A DNA stretch of 64,000 bases from Hennigella sp045617465 (GCA_045617465.1 JAZLIQ010000001.1:62001-126000), one strand, 5' to 3'; shown: positions 43,717 to 54,112, counted from the first letter of the stretch. The notes: a model not told the origin generated them from the sequence alone. Program-made: numbers and translations.

Positions 43717-46521
43717 TTAAGAAGCAGGTATTAGATATCTTCCGTTATCGCCTTCAGCAGTTTGTATTAGTCTTGGGAAGGCAGATATTATGCTAGCCGC
43801 TGATGGACCATCAATTTTAATACCACCAGTTACACAAGCAGCTTGGTATGTATCGCTAGCAAATGATAATGAAGTTGTTGGAGCTTCAAATGCATCAATA
43901 GATGCATTAATAGTAATAGTAGCTACCATAGCATCACAATTTTGCATGAATTCATTTCCAACATATGTTACAGTATTAGCAATTGCCAAATTTTGGTTGA
44001 ATGCACGACAATCATATAGGAATTCATCACCAATATGTGTTAAACTTGCTGGCATATAGAAATTTGAAATGGCAGTTGTTTGACCGTTGTTGAATTTAAT
44101 ACAATCAGCCATGAAACCATCATCAATTCTCTTTATTGTACTTGGAAGAGCTAATGGAGAGTTAAAGTTTTGACAGTTTTCCATGAAGTATTCACCAATA
44201 CGTGTACAGCTAGCTGGATTATCTTCTTCATCAACAAATGTTACTTTACCAGTACCATTTGTACCAAATGCAGCACAATTATTTAAGAAGTTATCAGGAA
44301 TGTAATCAACATAATTACCAATTTTAATTTCTTGGTTAAATACACCTCTTCCTATTGATCCATCATCACCTGAAGTAGTACCTATAAATTTATAATGGAT
44401 ACTATCTGATGTAGAAGTTAGGTCATCCATGCTTAAAGTTGCTCACCTACTACCAAAGTCATCAACAATTACAGTTCAAACTTCGTTTGAATCTAATGTA
44501 GGATCTTGAACAGTAGCTTCAAATTTTGCCACAACATTGCTTGCTTCGTCAGTTGCTTGTATTGTAGCTGTACCAACTGCACTAGCTACTGTAGATAATC
44601 TAACAACTTCATTACCTTCTTCATCTTCAGTAGTAACCATTGTAGGTCTATAAGCTGTATCACCAGTTCAACCCTCTACAGTTCAATGCAAACCTTCTAT
44701 TGGGTCAGCGTCTTCGGCTTTAGGGAAGTTATATGCTTTAAATACAGCACTTGGATCAGTTGCCTTAACAACACTTGGACCTTCAATAATAATTGGTTCT
44801 TCTTCAGGTTCTTCAATTGTTAAAGTGATTTGATCTGAAGTATCTATTAATACAGGAGTAGCCTCATTAGTAAAAGCACTAACATAGAATGTGTGTGTTT
44901 CTTGAGCTATTGAATTATTTCAACGAACACGTCCTCTACCATTGTCAAAAGAATCTACATATAATCCACTTATCGTTATAGGTTCTCCAGATCCATTAGT
45001 TATTTGATAAATTAAACGACTAGTATATGGAACACCATTTACTAATAATTGCCACATTTCAGTATCTTGTCCTTCAGATCCAAAAACACCTGTCAATGAT
45101 GTTGAACCACCAATTGTAGTGTAAGTATCAGCATCACTTATAATTAAGTGAACTGTACATTTTGCAACAGTGACATTGTTTACTTTTGCAGCAAAATTTA
45201 ATTCATGGTCGCCAACCGGAACATCTGTAACATTAGGGTCTTGGTTCCATTTAAAATATTTGTTATGGGAAGTACCCTCAGTACTTACAACTTGCACATC
45301 AAATGTAGGGGCAGGCCCATCAAATCCTACTGTATAAGCAACTTCACCACTTGTCATGTTCGCATCGAAAAAGAAGGTTCCTGATTGCCCTGATTGGCCT
45401 TCTTTTCCAAACTCAACACCGGCAGCAGGTGTGAATCTGTAAAGATCAGCTATTGTTAAAGTAACTGCACCAGAAGTGCCAGTAGAATATACTTCACCAG
45501 TAGTGGTTGTAATTTGAACATCAAATGTATGTACTTTAAAAATGCCTGATGAAACACTAGCACTTCAAGATACTACACCAGATTCGATGATAATTTCTCC
45601 AGTAGTAACATCTTCATCATCACTTATTAACTCATATGATGCACCTGTCATGTCTTGTTTAACTCCATTTTTATATAGAGCTCAAGCATTACCAGTATCT
45701 GCACCAGCTGTACCATATGTACCATTTAATGTTGTAGATCCACCCATTACTTTGTAAACATCAGCATCATTAACAACAACTGTAACGTTAGCACTTGCTG
45801 TTAGGTCTGCATTACCTTCAGTACCGGTTCCAATTACTTGGAAAGTGTGAGCGCCTGGTGTAGTGTCACCATCAACATGAACATACCATTTATTGTCACC
45901 AGTATCTTTTTGAATATTAATATGTTGTCCTTCACCAACTTCTGGGTCGGAACCACCATCTAATTCAAAAGTTGCATCAACTGCCTCGCCTTCAACTTTT
46001 AATTCCCAAGGTGAAGCATCTGTATAATCAGCAAATGGTTTTTTCATTTCAATTGATGGGCTTCCACCTTCTACTGTAATCTTCTTACTAGAAGGTTCAA
46101 CAATAGCTAATGAAACAACGTCAGAATCACATTCGTAATTCTTGTTTTCTTTTTCATCCTTGTATTCAGCATGAACCTTGAATGATAGAGTACAAGGCTC
46201 TACATCAGTAAATGGTTCCTTTGTATATAGATATCCTTTTTCATTGATGGCAATGTTATCCCATATTTCATCACCAATGTGGTTGATTGGCTCAATAGTT
46301 AGAGTAGTACCGCTTACTACTTGAGCTTCATATAATTCAACCTTATATGGCTCATAGTCTGTTTCGGGTTCAAGTTCTCCGCCTGTCTCAACCATAAATT
46401 CACTTGGTCCTTCAATCGTTAGTGGGTTGTGTTCAAACGAACAGCTCACTGTGGCAAGTGAAACTGTTGCAGCTGTTACACCACTAAAAATTAAAGGAAG
46501 TAATTTTCCTTTTTTTAACAT
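43717..46521 (-). CDS. Giant lipoprotein with Ig-like repeats and a BspA-type C-terminus
   Basis: 934 residues. Signal MLKKGKLLPLIFSGVTAATVSL with lipobox VSCS. The middle has at least two copies of an Ig-like unit (VYKVMGGSTTLNGTYGTAGAD and TYTTIGGSTSLTGVFGSEGQD). The C-terminal ~200 residues are LRR-like units of the type IGEYFMENCQNFNSPLALPS and IGDEFLYDCRAFNQNLAI. First gene of the operon. Upstream are two AT palindromes (46575-46602, 46622-46644). Probable cell-surface adhesin or binding protein. Confidence 0.83.
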
Positions 46522-46574
46522 ATTTCCTCCGTTAAATTATTCATATATCTATTTTATATATTAAAAAACCACTT

Positions 46575-46644
46575 TTTATATATAAATATATTTATATATA
46601 AACTCTAAAACTCTAAAATTCTTAACATAACTGAGTTATGTTAA
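46575..46644. repeat. Two adjacent perfect palindromes upstream of the lipoprotein operon
   Basis: 46575-46602 is a perfect 28-bp A/T palindrome (halves TTTATATATAAATA). 46622-46644 is TTAACATAAC-TGA-GTTATGTTAA. They fill the gap between ackA's terminator and the lipoprotein start. Operator or attenuator sites for the lipoprotein operon are possible. Confidence 0.65.
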
Positions 46645-46664
46645 ATAGATAAAAAACTAAAAAT

Positions 46665-46689
46665 AAAAAAAGAGGTTTTACCTCATTTT
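46665..46689 (-). terminator. Terminator of ackA
   Basis: Read leftward: GAGGTAAAACCTC hairpin followed by a T tract. ackA ends just before it. Confidence 0.7.
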
Positions 46690-46690
46690 T

Positions 46691-47875
46691 TTATTTTCCT
46701 AGGGCTTTAACATCGCCAGCAATCATTAATTCTTCATTAGTTCTTACCCTAAAGATTCTGGTGTCTGAACCAGGCGCTGTTACTTCTAGATAGTCACCAT
46801 ATTTTTGACTATTTAACTTAGCATCATATTTAAGTTTCATTAGTCTAACACGGTTGCAAACGCCTTCTAGTAGTTGTGGATCGTTTTCACCACATCCTGC
46901 AGTGAAAACAATGGCATCTACTGTACCTAATTCATTAGCATATTGCACTACATAGTTAGCAATTCTTTGTAGTTGAATTTCTCTTGCTAATTGGGCATTA
47001 GCATCGCCTTTGTTAGCTTTAGCAATGACATCTCTAGAGTCACTGCTACCAGCAATCCCTAACATTCCTGCTTTCTTATTTAATTCTGCATTAATTTGAT
47101 CACCAGTTAAGCCTTGAGTTAACAAGTATGTGCAGACTGAAGCATCAATGTCTCCACATCTTGTTCCCATAATAAGTCCTTGTAAAGGACTTAAACCCAT
47201 TGTTGTGTCATATGATTTGCCTTCTTTAATGGCACAAATTGATGCACCATTACCAATATGACAAACAATTAAATTAGGGTTTTTCTTGTTAAGGACTTCT
47301 TCCATTTTCTTAGCAATGTATCGATAGCTAGTACCATGGAAACCATACTTCTTAATTTCATATTTTTCTGTTGTTTGTCTATCTAAGCAGTAATCAGAGT
47401 TAACCGCAGGGATAGTTGAGTGGTAAGAAGTATCAAATACTCCTACGTTGTAAGCATTTGGTACTAGCTTTTTAAAGACATTGATAACAGTAGTTTCACA
47501 TGGGTTGTGTAATGGGGCAATCTTACCATATTCCACTGCTTTAGCTAAGATTTTAGGGTCATCAACTATAGTTGACTGCTTAAAAAATCTTCCACCCATA
47601 GCAATTCGATGACCTATTCCGACAATGTCATTTAAATCTTCAATGACTTTAAGCTCTTTTAGGGCATCTAAAGCTATTTGAACAGCTGCAGTATGATCTG
47701 GCATTGCTGCATCCTTTTCAATAACTTTACCTAATGATGTTTTAACTTTTATGTGACCATCAACAAAGATTCTTTCACATAAACCATTGGCTAGTTCTGT
47801 TAAATCTTCATGGTTATAAACACGAAATTTAATGGAACTAGAACCAGCATTAATAACTAATATTTTCTTGTTCAT
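46691..47875 (-). CDS. ackA: Acetate kinase
   Basis: 394 residues, normal length. It makes ATP from acetyl phosphate. ASKHA-fold signatures: ILVINAGSSSIKFRVYNH at the start, GIGHRIAMGGRFF, KYGFHGTSYRYIAKKM, ICHIGNGASICAIK and GLIMGTRCGDIDASV, then FTAGCGENDP. In fermentative mollicutes it works with phosphotransacetylase (pta), which is not in this window. It has its own terminator and probably forms a single-gene unit. Confidence 0.97.
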   Translation of the reverse strand: MNKKILVINAGSSSIKFRVYNHEDLTELANGLCERIFVDGHIKVKTSLGKVIEKDAAMPDHTAAVQIALDALKELKVIEDLNDIVGIGHRIAMGGRFFKQSTIVDDPKILAKAVEYGKIAPLHNPCETTVINVFKKLVPNAYNVGVFDTSYHSTIPAVNSDYCLDRQTTEKYEIKKYGFHGTSYRYIAKKMEEVLNKKNPNLIVCHIGNGASICAIKEGKSYDTTMGLSPLQGLIMGTRCGDIDASVCTYLLTQGLTGDQINAELNKKAGMLGIAGSSDSRDVIAKANKGDANAQLAREIQLQRIANYVVQYANELGTVDAIVFTAGCGENDPQLLEGVCNRVRLMKLKYDAKLNSQKYGDYLEVTAPGSDTRIFRVRTNEELMIAGDVKALGK

Positions 47876-47915
47876 ACTTAAATCCTATATAAACAAATTA
47901 TAAACTATCTTAAGA

Positions 47916-47941
47916 AAAAAAGAGCATAAGCTCTTTTTTTA
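47916..47941 (-). terminator. Terminator of pepD
   Basis: Read leftward: AAAGAGCTTATGCTCTTT hairpin followed by T tract, placed just after the pepD stop. Confidence 0.8.
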
Positions 47942-49570
47942 TTATTTATTGATTCAACGCATTTGGGCAATACAGTCTAGAGTTGCACCAATTACACCAC
48001 GTAATGTTCCTGTATATAGAGTTTCTTTACAGTCGTGCATGTTGTGAATTTCTGCACCAATAGAAGCAATAACTAGGTCTTTGTTATAGTGTTTAAATCA
48101 ACTTACTTCAAGATAACCATGAAGGTTTCTTGTTGTTCATTTAACCCCTCTTGCTTCATAGGCATTTTTAATAGTTTGAACTAGTTTTTGGTCTTCATCA
48201 CCTGGTCAACCATAGAATAATGCATTAAGCTTGTAGTAGTCTAAATCATCAGCACCTAAACAATCTTTAGCTAGTTGTTTATTAGATTTTACAAGTTCTT
48301 GTAAATGATCATTGTTACAACTACGGTCAAGAACATTTAATAAGAATTTAGGTTGGTCTCAAACCTTATCTTTCTTTTCAATAGTTAAGAAAATAGGACC
48401 AATGTTACCACTTGTTTCAATTCATTCTATTTGTCTATTCTTTCAACTTCTTGGACCATATACTAATGAAGTTAATAGTGTAATAATTTTTGCACTAATA
48501 TCATGAGAGTATGGTTTAATTTCTGCTCCTTGAGGTAATTGTGCAGGTTTTAATTTAGCTTTAACACCTGTTTCCTCAGGGAAATTTTGCTTTGTTGCAG
48601 CAAGATGTTGCTCAACAATTGTATTTAGTTCATCAAGTGATAAACTTGAAGTGAAAGTAGCAAAAGCTCTTGTGTGGATAACGTTGTTAAAGTGACTACC
48701 TGGAGATAAGAATTCAATTAGTCTGAATTCTTCTTTAGAACTAATTTCTTTTAATGTTTCAGCAATAATTCTAATTGCATTAGCATGTTTTGCAATCCAG
48801 TCACCAGAGTGTCCACCTAATAGTCCAGACACTTCTAGTGTATAAACTGGAGTTTTACCATCTAATGGTTTAGCTTCAGGATCAGCAGGAATAGTGTAAG
48901 TTGATTCTACTGCACCTGCTGTAGAAATAAGAATTTCCCCATCAAAGGCATTATCGTTGTTTAGTAAATACTTAAAGCCTTGAACTGGTAGCCCTCTTTC
49001 ACCAGTTTTTGTTAAACCTAAATAAGCAGCACCAGCCATAGCTACTTCTTCATCAGCTGTTAATAAACATCTAATTGGCCCGTGTTTGAAGTTCTTAGTT
49101 TTTAGAATAGCTAACATAACAGCAATACCAATACCATTATCAGCACCTAATGATGTACGGTTACCCATAGAAGTTAAAGTACCATTAGAATGGTATTCTA
49201 ATTCCACACCATTTTGTTGTAATTGTTGGTGAGCTTCTTCATCAACATATGTACAAACCATGTCCATATGTGCTTGAAGAATGATTGGTTCATTGTCTTT
49301 TAATGCTGGTAAGTTAGCAGGTAAGTCAAATCATAAGTTACCACTACTTAAATCTTCTCTATTTGCATCATCAATTAGACTAGAACGGTAGTTGTCTTCA
49401 TTAACAACAATACTTGGGTCTAATTCTTTAACACGATTCTTGATGTAATCAGCTATTGCTCTAGTTTGAAAACTAGGACGATAAACTCTAGAAAGTCCTT
49501 CAAATTCAGCTAAAGCTGCAACTTGAACTTCCTCGACTATATCGTCAGGAATATGTAAATTTGCGTCCAT
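47942..49570 (-). CDS. pepD: Xaa-His dipeptidase PepD (M20 family aminoacyl-histidine dipeptidase)
   Basis: 542 residues. Metal-site motifs: IILQAHMDMVC (H-x-D) and LLTADEEVAMAGA (catalytic Glu pair), with NRTSLGADNGIGIAVMLAIL between. The lid domain has SGLLGGHSGDWI. A second metal ligand region is near the C-terminus (GAEIHNMHDCKETLY). It cleaves dipeptides in the cytosol and supports amino-acid acquisition. Several Trp are UGA. Monocistronic, terminator downstream. Confidence 0.92.
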
Positions 49571-49631
49571 ATAAATACCTCAATTTTTAATATATAAAAA
49601 TTATATATTAAAAGTTATAGAGCAAAAAGAA

Positions 49632-49653
49632 AAACTAGAGTTAACTCTAGTTT
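49632..49653 (-). terminator. Terminator overlapping the luxS stop
   Basis: Perfect 22-bp palindrome AAACTAGAGTT / AACTCTAGTTT reaching into the luxS stop codon. A-rich sequence lies on the far side (T tract when read leftward). Confidence 0.65.
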
Positions 49654-50104
49654 ATCTATACTTTTTGCCTCATTTAGCTTTATTACGATACCAAGTGTTT
49701 CACACACGTTTAGCCGATAATAAACTTAAGGTTTTATAGTTACCACAACGTAAGTTACTATTACCTGGAACTTCTGTTGCTTCATTTATATAAGTATTTA
49801 GCTTAACTAAACTTGCTTCTAACCACTTTAGATCTTTTTGTCCTGCAACCACAAGATAAAATCCTGTCTGGCAACCCATAGGTCCAAAATAGATTTTATC
49901 TTGAGGATATTTACAGGTATAGAAGGTGGCTATCATATGTTCTAATGAATGCAATTCTGTGTTATTTAAAAAGTCACCTTTATTTGGTTTTTTAAACCTT
50001 AAATCAAAGGTAGTAACAAACATTTTGCCAAATTGTTGCACATCATGTAAATAGATTCCGGGTTCTAATTTTTTATGATTAATTTTGAAAGATTTAATAA
50101 GCAT
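49652..50104 (-). CDS. luxS: S-ribosylhomocysteine lyase LuxS
   Basis: 150 residues, normal length (about 155). It splits S-ribosylhomocysteine into homocysteine and DPD, the precursor of AI-2. The zinc site HSLEHMIATF (HxxEH) is present, and the second metal/catalytic loop is GPMGCQTGFYLVV with the catalytic Cys. A third zinc ligand Cys is in NSNLRCGNYKTL. In a cell with several DNA methyltransferases it may mainly recycle S-adenosylhomocysteine. Only some mollicutes carry luxS. It lies beside pepD, each with its own terminator. Confidence 0.94.
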
Positions 50105-50155
50105 AATTACCTCTTAATAATATTATAAGATCAAGCTCAAAATTATATAATAACT

Positions 50156-50176
50156 CTGTAAAGCTATGCTTTACAG
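50156..50176 (+). promoter_or_regulatory. Hairpin in the leader of the 50191 lipoprotein gene
   Basis: CTGTAAAGC-TAT-GCTTTACAG, a perfect 9-bp stem with a 3-base loop, ending 14 bp before the ATG. It is preceded by TATATAATAA, which could be the -10 box. It could act as an attenuator or mRNA stabiliser. Confidence 0.5.
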
Positions 50177-50190
50177 AAAGTTTATAAACA

Positions 50191-51378
50191 ATGAAAAAAA
50201 TTAAATTATTTGCTCCTATCCTAGGAACCATTGCTGCAGCAGGAATGATCCTTCCTACTGTTAGCTGTGGTGGACAACAAGAAGACGAAGACACTTATAA
50301 AGTAAGTATTAGTGATGGATTCACTATTTCAAGAGATCATGCTAAAGAAGATGCTGAATTCAATGCTGATATTTCTTGAACAGATGCAACTAAAGCTGTA
50401 AATGAAACAACTATCAAGATTTCGGTAGGAAACCAAATTCTTGGTTCCGGTGATTATAAATATACAGCAAGTGCAACTGATGCAACATCAGGACATCTTA
50501 AAATTTACAAAGGTGTTATTAATGCAACTGTTGTAATTCAACTTGAATTACTTTCAGTTACAGAAGCGCCTATTGAAGTAATCAACGTAAGTGATGCAAC
50601 TATGGGCGTTAAAGTTACTCCAAGCAAACAAACTGCAACTGTTGGTGAAGATATTGAATTCGATCTTCAATGGCCAACAGCAAATGCGGCATATTATGCA
50701 AACTTAATTAGTGTATTTATTGGTGGGGCTCAAATTCCATCTGCATCTAAAGAAGATGGTGGATACATTGTTAGAGACTACACTGAAACTGGTGCAAAAT
50801 TATTAATTCCTGGAAAACACATTAAAAGTAATGCGGCAATTACTATTGTTGTCGACCTTGAAACTGCTGCGTATGACTATCCATTTGTGGCCGACAGATA
50901 TTACCCTGCATACTTAGACATGAAATATGGTTCTACAACAGTTGCATCATATGACGCATTAATTGATAAAAATGATGAAGGCGTAGAAGTTGAAAGTGGA
51001 GGAACTCTTGAGTTCAAAATTGTTTTAGACAATTGAGATGGTCCAAAACTAGATTGGAAAACTAAAGAACAACGTGAAGGCGATAACAATGATGATCTTT
51101 TCATGCTAATGGGATATTGAGATGGATCGGGTAGTTTCAATGGTCTTAATGTTTATGCTTCACATGCTGGAACACTATATTATAACGGTGCACCACTTCA
51201 AGTAGAGCAATATCATAACTATGACTATGATTTCAACTATATCCAAATAGTCGCACCTAAAAATGGTTGGGGAGAAAAAGGAAAACGTGGTGTAATTACA
51301 GGATGATATACATTTGAAGAAGATTGAACTTATAACATGCAAGTTGTCACTGGAATGCCTTGCCCTGTAGCTCCTTAA
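50191..51378 (+). CDS. Secreted lipoprotein, unknown function
   Basis: 395 residues. Signal MKKIKLFAPILGTIAAAGMILP then lipobox TVSCGG. The mature part is acidic and beta-rich, with a repeated pattern 'KVSISDGFTI...' and 'GVKVTPSKQTATVGEDIEFDLQWP', suggesting Ig-like modules. The C-terminus is aromatic-rich (YDYDFNYIQIVAPKNGW, FEEDWTYNMQVV). It runs against the strand of the neighbouring lipoproteins. Terminator AAAGAGGTAAAACCTCTTT follows. No relative recognised. Confidence 0.75.
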
Positions 51379-51388
51379 TCAATCGTAA

Positions 51389-51414
51389 AAAAAGAGGTAA
51401 AACCTCTTTTTTTT
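51389..51414 (+). terminator. Terminator of the 50191 lipoprotein gene
   Basis: AAAGAGGT-AAA-ACCTCTTT stem and T tract. Confidence 0.85.
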
Positions 51415-51458
51415 ATTTGTCATATCTCCTCCATTCATCGCCTTTTTAGATGACAACA

Positions 51459-51522
51459 AAAATATTTTTTAAATTTTATAAATTTTTAGGTGAATAAGTA
51501 TATGGAAATACCCATAGGGTAT
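51459..51522 (+). promoter_or_regulatory. Conserved leader element, copy B
   Basis: Same core as at 22218 and 51868 (AAAATATTTTTTAAATTTT, TTTTTAGGTGAATAAGTATA). With copy C it also shares about 35 bp upstream (TTCATCGCCTTTTTAGA). The hairpin here is ATACCC-ATA-GGGTAT at 51508-51522. The start codon follows seven bases later. Confidence 0.65.
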
Positions 51523-51529
51523 ATTGAAC

Positions 51530-51799
51530 ATGACAAATACAGAAATTAAAAAACTTTATAATGTAGTTAAGGTTGTAAGTGCGCAAGACTTACCTAATTT
51601 AGTTAAGACATACAAAGACAATCTAGATTTAATAATAGTTATGATGAAAAAGAAAAAAGCAAATAATCAACCACCTAAATACTTTAAAGATTTTGTTAAA
51701 CAAAACAATAAAGTCTTGCAACAAATCCTTAAACGATTAGGGAAAACCGAAAACTTGCTTTTAAAAGTTATCAAACTTAATAACCTTAAAACGCAATAA
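51530..51799 (+). CDS. Small coiled-coil protein of the leader-element family
   Basis: 89 residues: MTNTEIKKLYNVVKVVSAQDL..., then PPKYFKDFVKQNNKVLQQILKRLGKTENLLLKVIKLNNLKTQ. It is Lys-rich with a C-terminal coiled coil. N-terminal YNVVK and C-terminal VIKLNNLKT match the 22276 gene. No membrane segment or catalytic motif. The start is the ATG after the leader hairpin. Function unknown. Confidence 0.6.
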   Translation: MTNTEIKKLYNVVKVVSAQDLPNLVKTYKDNLDLIIVMMKKKKANNQPPKYFKDFVKQNNKVLQQILKRLGKTENLLLKVIKLNNLKTQ

Positions 51800-51801
51800 A
51801 G

Positions 51802-51822
51802 CTAGGTTGGACCTAGTTTTTA
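51802..51822 (+). terminator. Terminator of the 51530 gene
   Basis: CTAGGT-TGG-ACCTAG stem and T-rich tail. Confidence 0.75.
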
Positions 51823-51867
51823 TTTTTTCCGTATCTCCACTGTTCATCGCCTTTTTAGACGATAACA

Positions 51868-51937
51868 AAAATATTTTTTAAATTTTACAAATTTTTAGGT
51901 GAATAAGTATATAGGAGAAACCCTACTATGTAGGGTT
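51868..51937 (+). promoter_or_regulatory. Conserved leader element, copy C
   Basis: Third copy of the core (see 22218 and 51459). Hairpin AACCCTAC-TAT-GTAGGGTT at 51919-51937, then the start codon nine bases later. An AGGAG lies between core and hairpin. Confidence 0.65.
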
Positions 51938-51946
51938 ATTAATTTA

Positions 51947-52270
51947 ATGCAAAACTACACAAAATATTATTCATATAATCAAGTTATCGAAAAGTTCGAT
52001 GTTTTAGTTATGACTGAACAAGAATATTTACAAAACAAAGATAAACTAGACAATCCTCAAAGAATTGTCTTAGTTAATCGCGCTGGTGGACCTAGAGAGC
52101 CAAAGGTTCCTAAATGGTTTGAATCTTATAAGAAAGAAACAGACAAACGCTTTGAAAAGATTGAAGAAAGATTAAACAACATCGAAACAAAACTAGATGA
52201 CTCTAGAGCACCAAAGTGGTTTACTACTTATATGGAAGAATTTGCTAAAAAGAATAATCTAAAACTATAG
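51947..52270 (+). CDS. Small coiled-coil protein of the leader-element family
   Basis: 107 residues: MQNYTKYYSYNQVIEKFDVLV..., then EPKVPKWFESYKKETDKRFEKIEERLNNIETKLDD, ending APKWFTTYMEEFAKKNNLKL. A clear heptad coil lies at residues ~65-90, and a 'PKWF' entry occurs twice. An upstream in-frame GTG would add 16 residues, but it would read through the leader hairpin, so the ATG is preferred. A segment starting at the in-frame VMTEQEYL is copied just after the stop. Function unknown. Confidence 0.6.
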   Translation: MQNYTKYYSYNQVIEKFDVLVMTEQEYLQNKDKLDNPQRIVLVNRAGGPREPKVPKWFESYKKETDKRFEKIEERLNNIETKLDDSRAPKWFTTYMEEFAKKNNLKL

Positions 52271-52299
52271 TTATGACTGAACAAGAATATTTAAAAAAC
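52268..52299 (+). repeat. Duplicate of an internal segment placed over the stop codon
   Basis: 52268-52293 is an exact 26-bp copy of 52005-52030, extended to 52299 with one mismatch. The copy begins with the stop codon TAG of the preceding gene and runs straight into its terminator. Confidence 0.8.
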
Positions 52300-52316
52300 T
52301 AGGGTAAACCTAGTTT
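52298..52316 (+). terminator. Terminator of the 51947 gene
   Basis: ACTAGG-GTAA-CCTAGT stem with T tail. Confidence 0.75.
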
Positions 52317-52323
52317 TTATTAA

Positions 52324-53145
52324 TTACTGACTATTATAAGAAATATTGGCAAAGTGATAAGAACCCTTTACACATGTTAAGTATGAAGAGAATGTAAGCA
52401 TGAATTCTCATTTTGGAGGGATTTCCTCATAAACTGTGTTTTCGTCTACAGTGTATGTTTCATTGTCAAAATGGAACATTCCTGCTGGGCCTTTACCATT
52501 GAAATATATGTCACCATTAACAGACATTTCAATTAGTTGTTCTTCAGCAGTTTTGTTTTGGTCAAAACCAAGACTATCAGAAAATAAACATCAACCATAA
52601 ACGGGGTTATCTTTGCTATTAACATGTAAAAATTGAACATCAAAATTTTCTATTTTTATACTTAATGATAAATCTGCATCAAAATTATAATCTAAGTCTA
52701 ATAACTTATTCTCCGGAAATTGAAAATTTCTAACATGGAAATCAGTTTGTGTGTTAATTGATAGTGTTGATTTGTAACCTTCAGGTTTAGCCATTTTCAA
52801 GTCTGAATAATCAATCTTTACTCTAGCTTCAACTTTCTTTTCTGCTTTAGGATTTTGCACCGCTTCATAGATATCATTAGCTAAAGATGCGCGCATATCT
52901 TGATACAATACTTCTGGATCTTTGCTAATATTTTTATAGTATAGTTCAAGCCCTTCAGCATATGTATATCCAGCTAAATGTTCTTTATCAGCTGTAGCTT
53001 GTTCTACAGCTGGAATATATCTAGTAAATCCATCTAGCACTGGACTAATAGCATCAACAGTACTACATGATGTAGTTAGTGGCACAATAATAGTTGCTAC
53101 ACTACCCAGGGCAGCAAATGGTATTAATTTTTTTAATAATTTCAT
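52324..53145 (-). CDS. Lipoprotein, unknown function
   Basis: 273 residues. Signal MKLLKKLIPFAALGSVATII then lipobox TTSCST. The mature part has Lys/Glu-rich helices (KNISKDPEVLYQDMRASLAND) and a beta-rich C-terminal half (DYNFDADLSLSIKIENFDVQFL). First of four small leftward lipoprotein genes (52.3-55.1 kb), each separated from the next by its own terminator or a short gap. No relative recognised. Confidence 0.72.
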
Positions 53146-53250
53146 AATTTATTCTTTCTGTATCTTTGATACAAAATCATTATATAAATGACAAAAAATT
53201 AATAATTCTTTAAACATTTATATTAATCTATGTAAGAAAGATAACAAAAA

Positions 53251-53270
53251 ACTAGGCAAAGCCTAGTTTT
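53251..53270 (-). terminator. Terminator of the 54112 lipoprotein gene
   Basis: ACTAGGC-AAA-GCCTAGT stem, T tract when read leftward. Confidence 0.75.
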
Positions 53271-53275
53271 GGTAT

Positions 53276-54112
53276 CTATTCAGTGACAGGGATGTTACTC
53301 ATATAGTATGAAGGGTGGTCAACATATGAGTAGCCATAAATACAACAACATTTAACAATTTGATCTTCGGCATCTCAAATTTCATCCGAAAGAGCAGTGT
53401 GATAATTGTAGTGGAAATTAGAATCTGCATAATGTCTAGGGCGGATGTCATTTGTAATTCCGTTTTTAATTAATTTAGTTTCAATAAATACATCCATCGA
53501 ACCACTAATTGATCATTTTTTATCATCTGCAATATATTTTCTTATTTCTTCATCTGCGTCATAATAATAATTTAATAAAGAAATACCAGTACCAATAATA
53601 TAAGCTTCATCATCTATAGAAGATAAACTTCGCAAAGGAATATTCTTACATGATAAATCAAGAATAATCTTCTCTGTCGTCCTAATTTCCCCAGCATTTG
53701 ATATATCTGTGACAGTGTATACCCAATCTTGGTTTGTTTTTACATCAAAACTTATTCTTCTCTTGCTCTTATCAAAAGCAGTAACTTTGAATTGTTCAGT
53801 TCATGCAGCAATATTAAGGTCTGCGGTTTCGCCTGGATATACTGGGTTTTTCATTAACTTAATCATTTGTGATCTAGACAACATATATTCATGAACAAAA
53901 TCATCAGGATTTTGCTCAATCATATCTAGATAGCGATTAAATGCTACATATGGACTTACCGTTTTATCAGGAATATCCATTTTGTAGTCATATTCTGCAT
54001 TTTCTGCAAAGTCTCATTTGATTCATCCATCACCATGACTACAACTTGTTATGGTAATGATTGGTGCTACTACTGTGGTAGCTATTGTTGGTATTAATAA
54101 TAACTTTTTCAT
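53276..54112 (-). CDS. Lipoprotein, unknown function
   Basis: 278 residues. Signal MKKLLLIPTIATTVVAPIITI then lipobox TSCSH. The mature chain is acidic and aromatic-rich (SRSQMIKLMKNPVYPGETADLN; IVKCCCIYGYSYVDHPSYYM with three adjacent Cys). No conserved enzyme motif. The frame crosses several UGA codons, which is why it appears broken under the standard code. Probably a surface protein. Confidence 0.7.
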
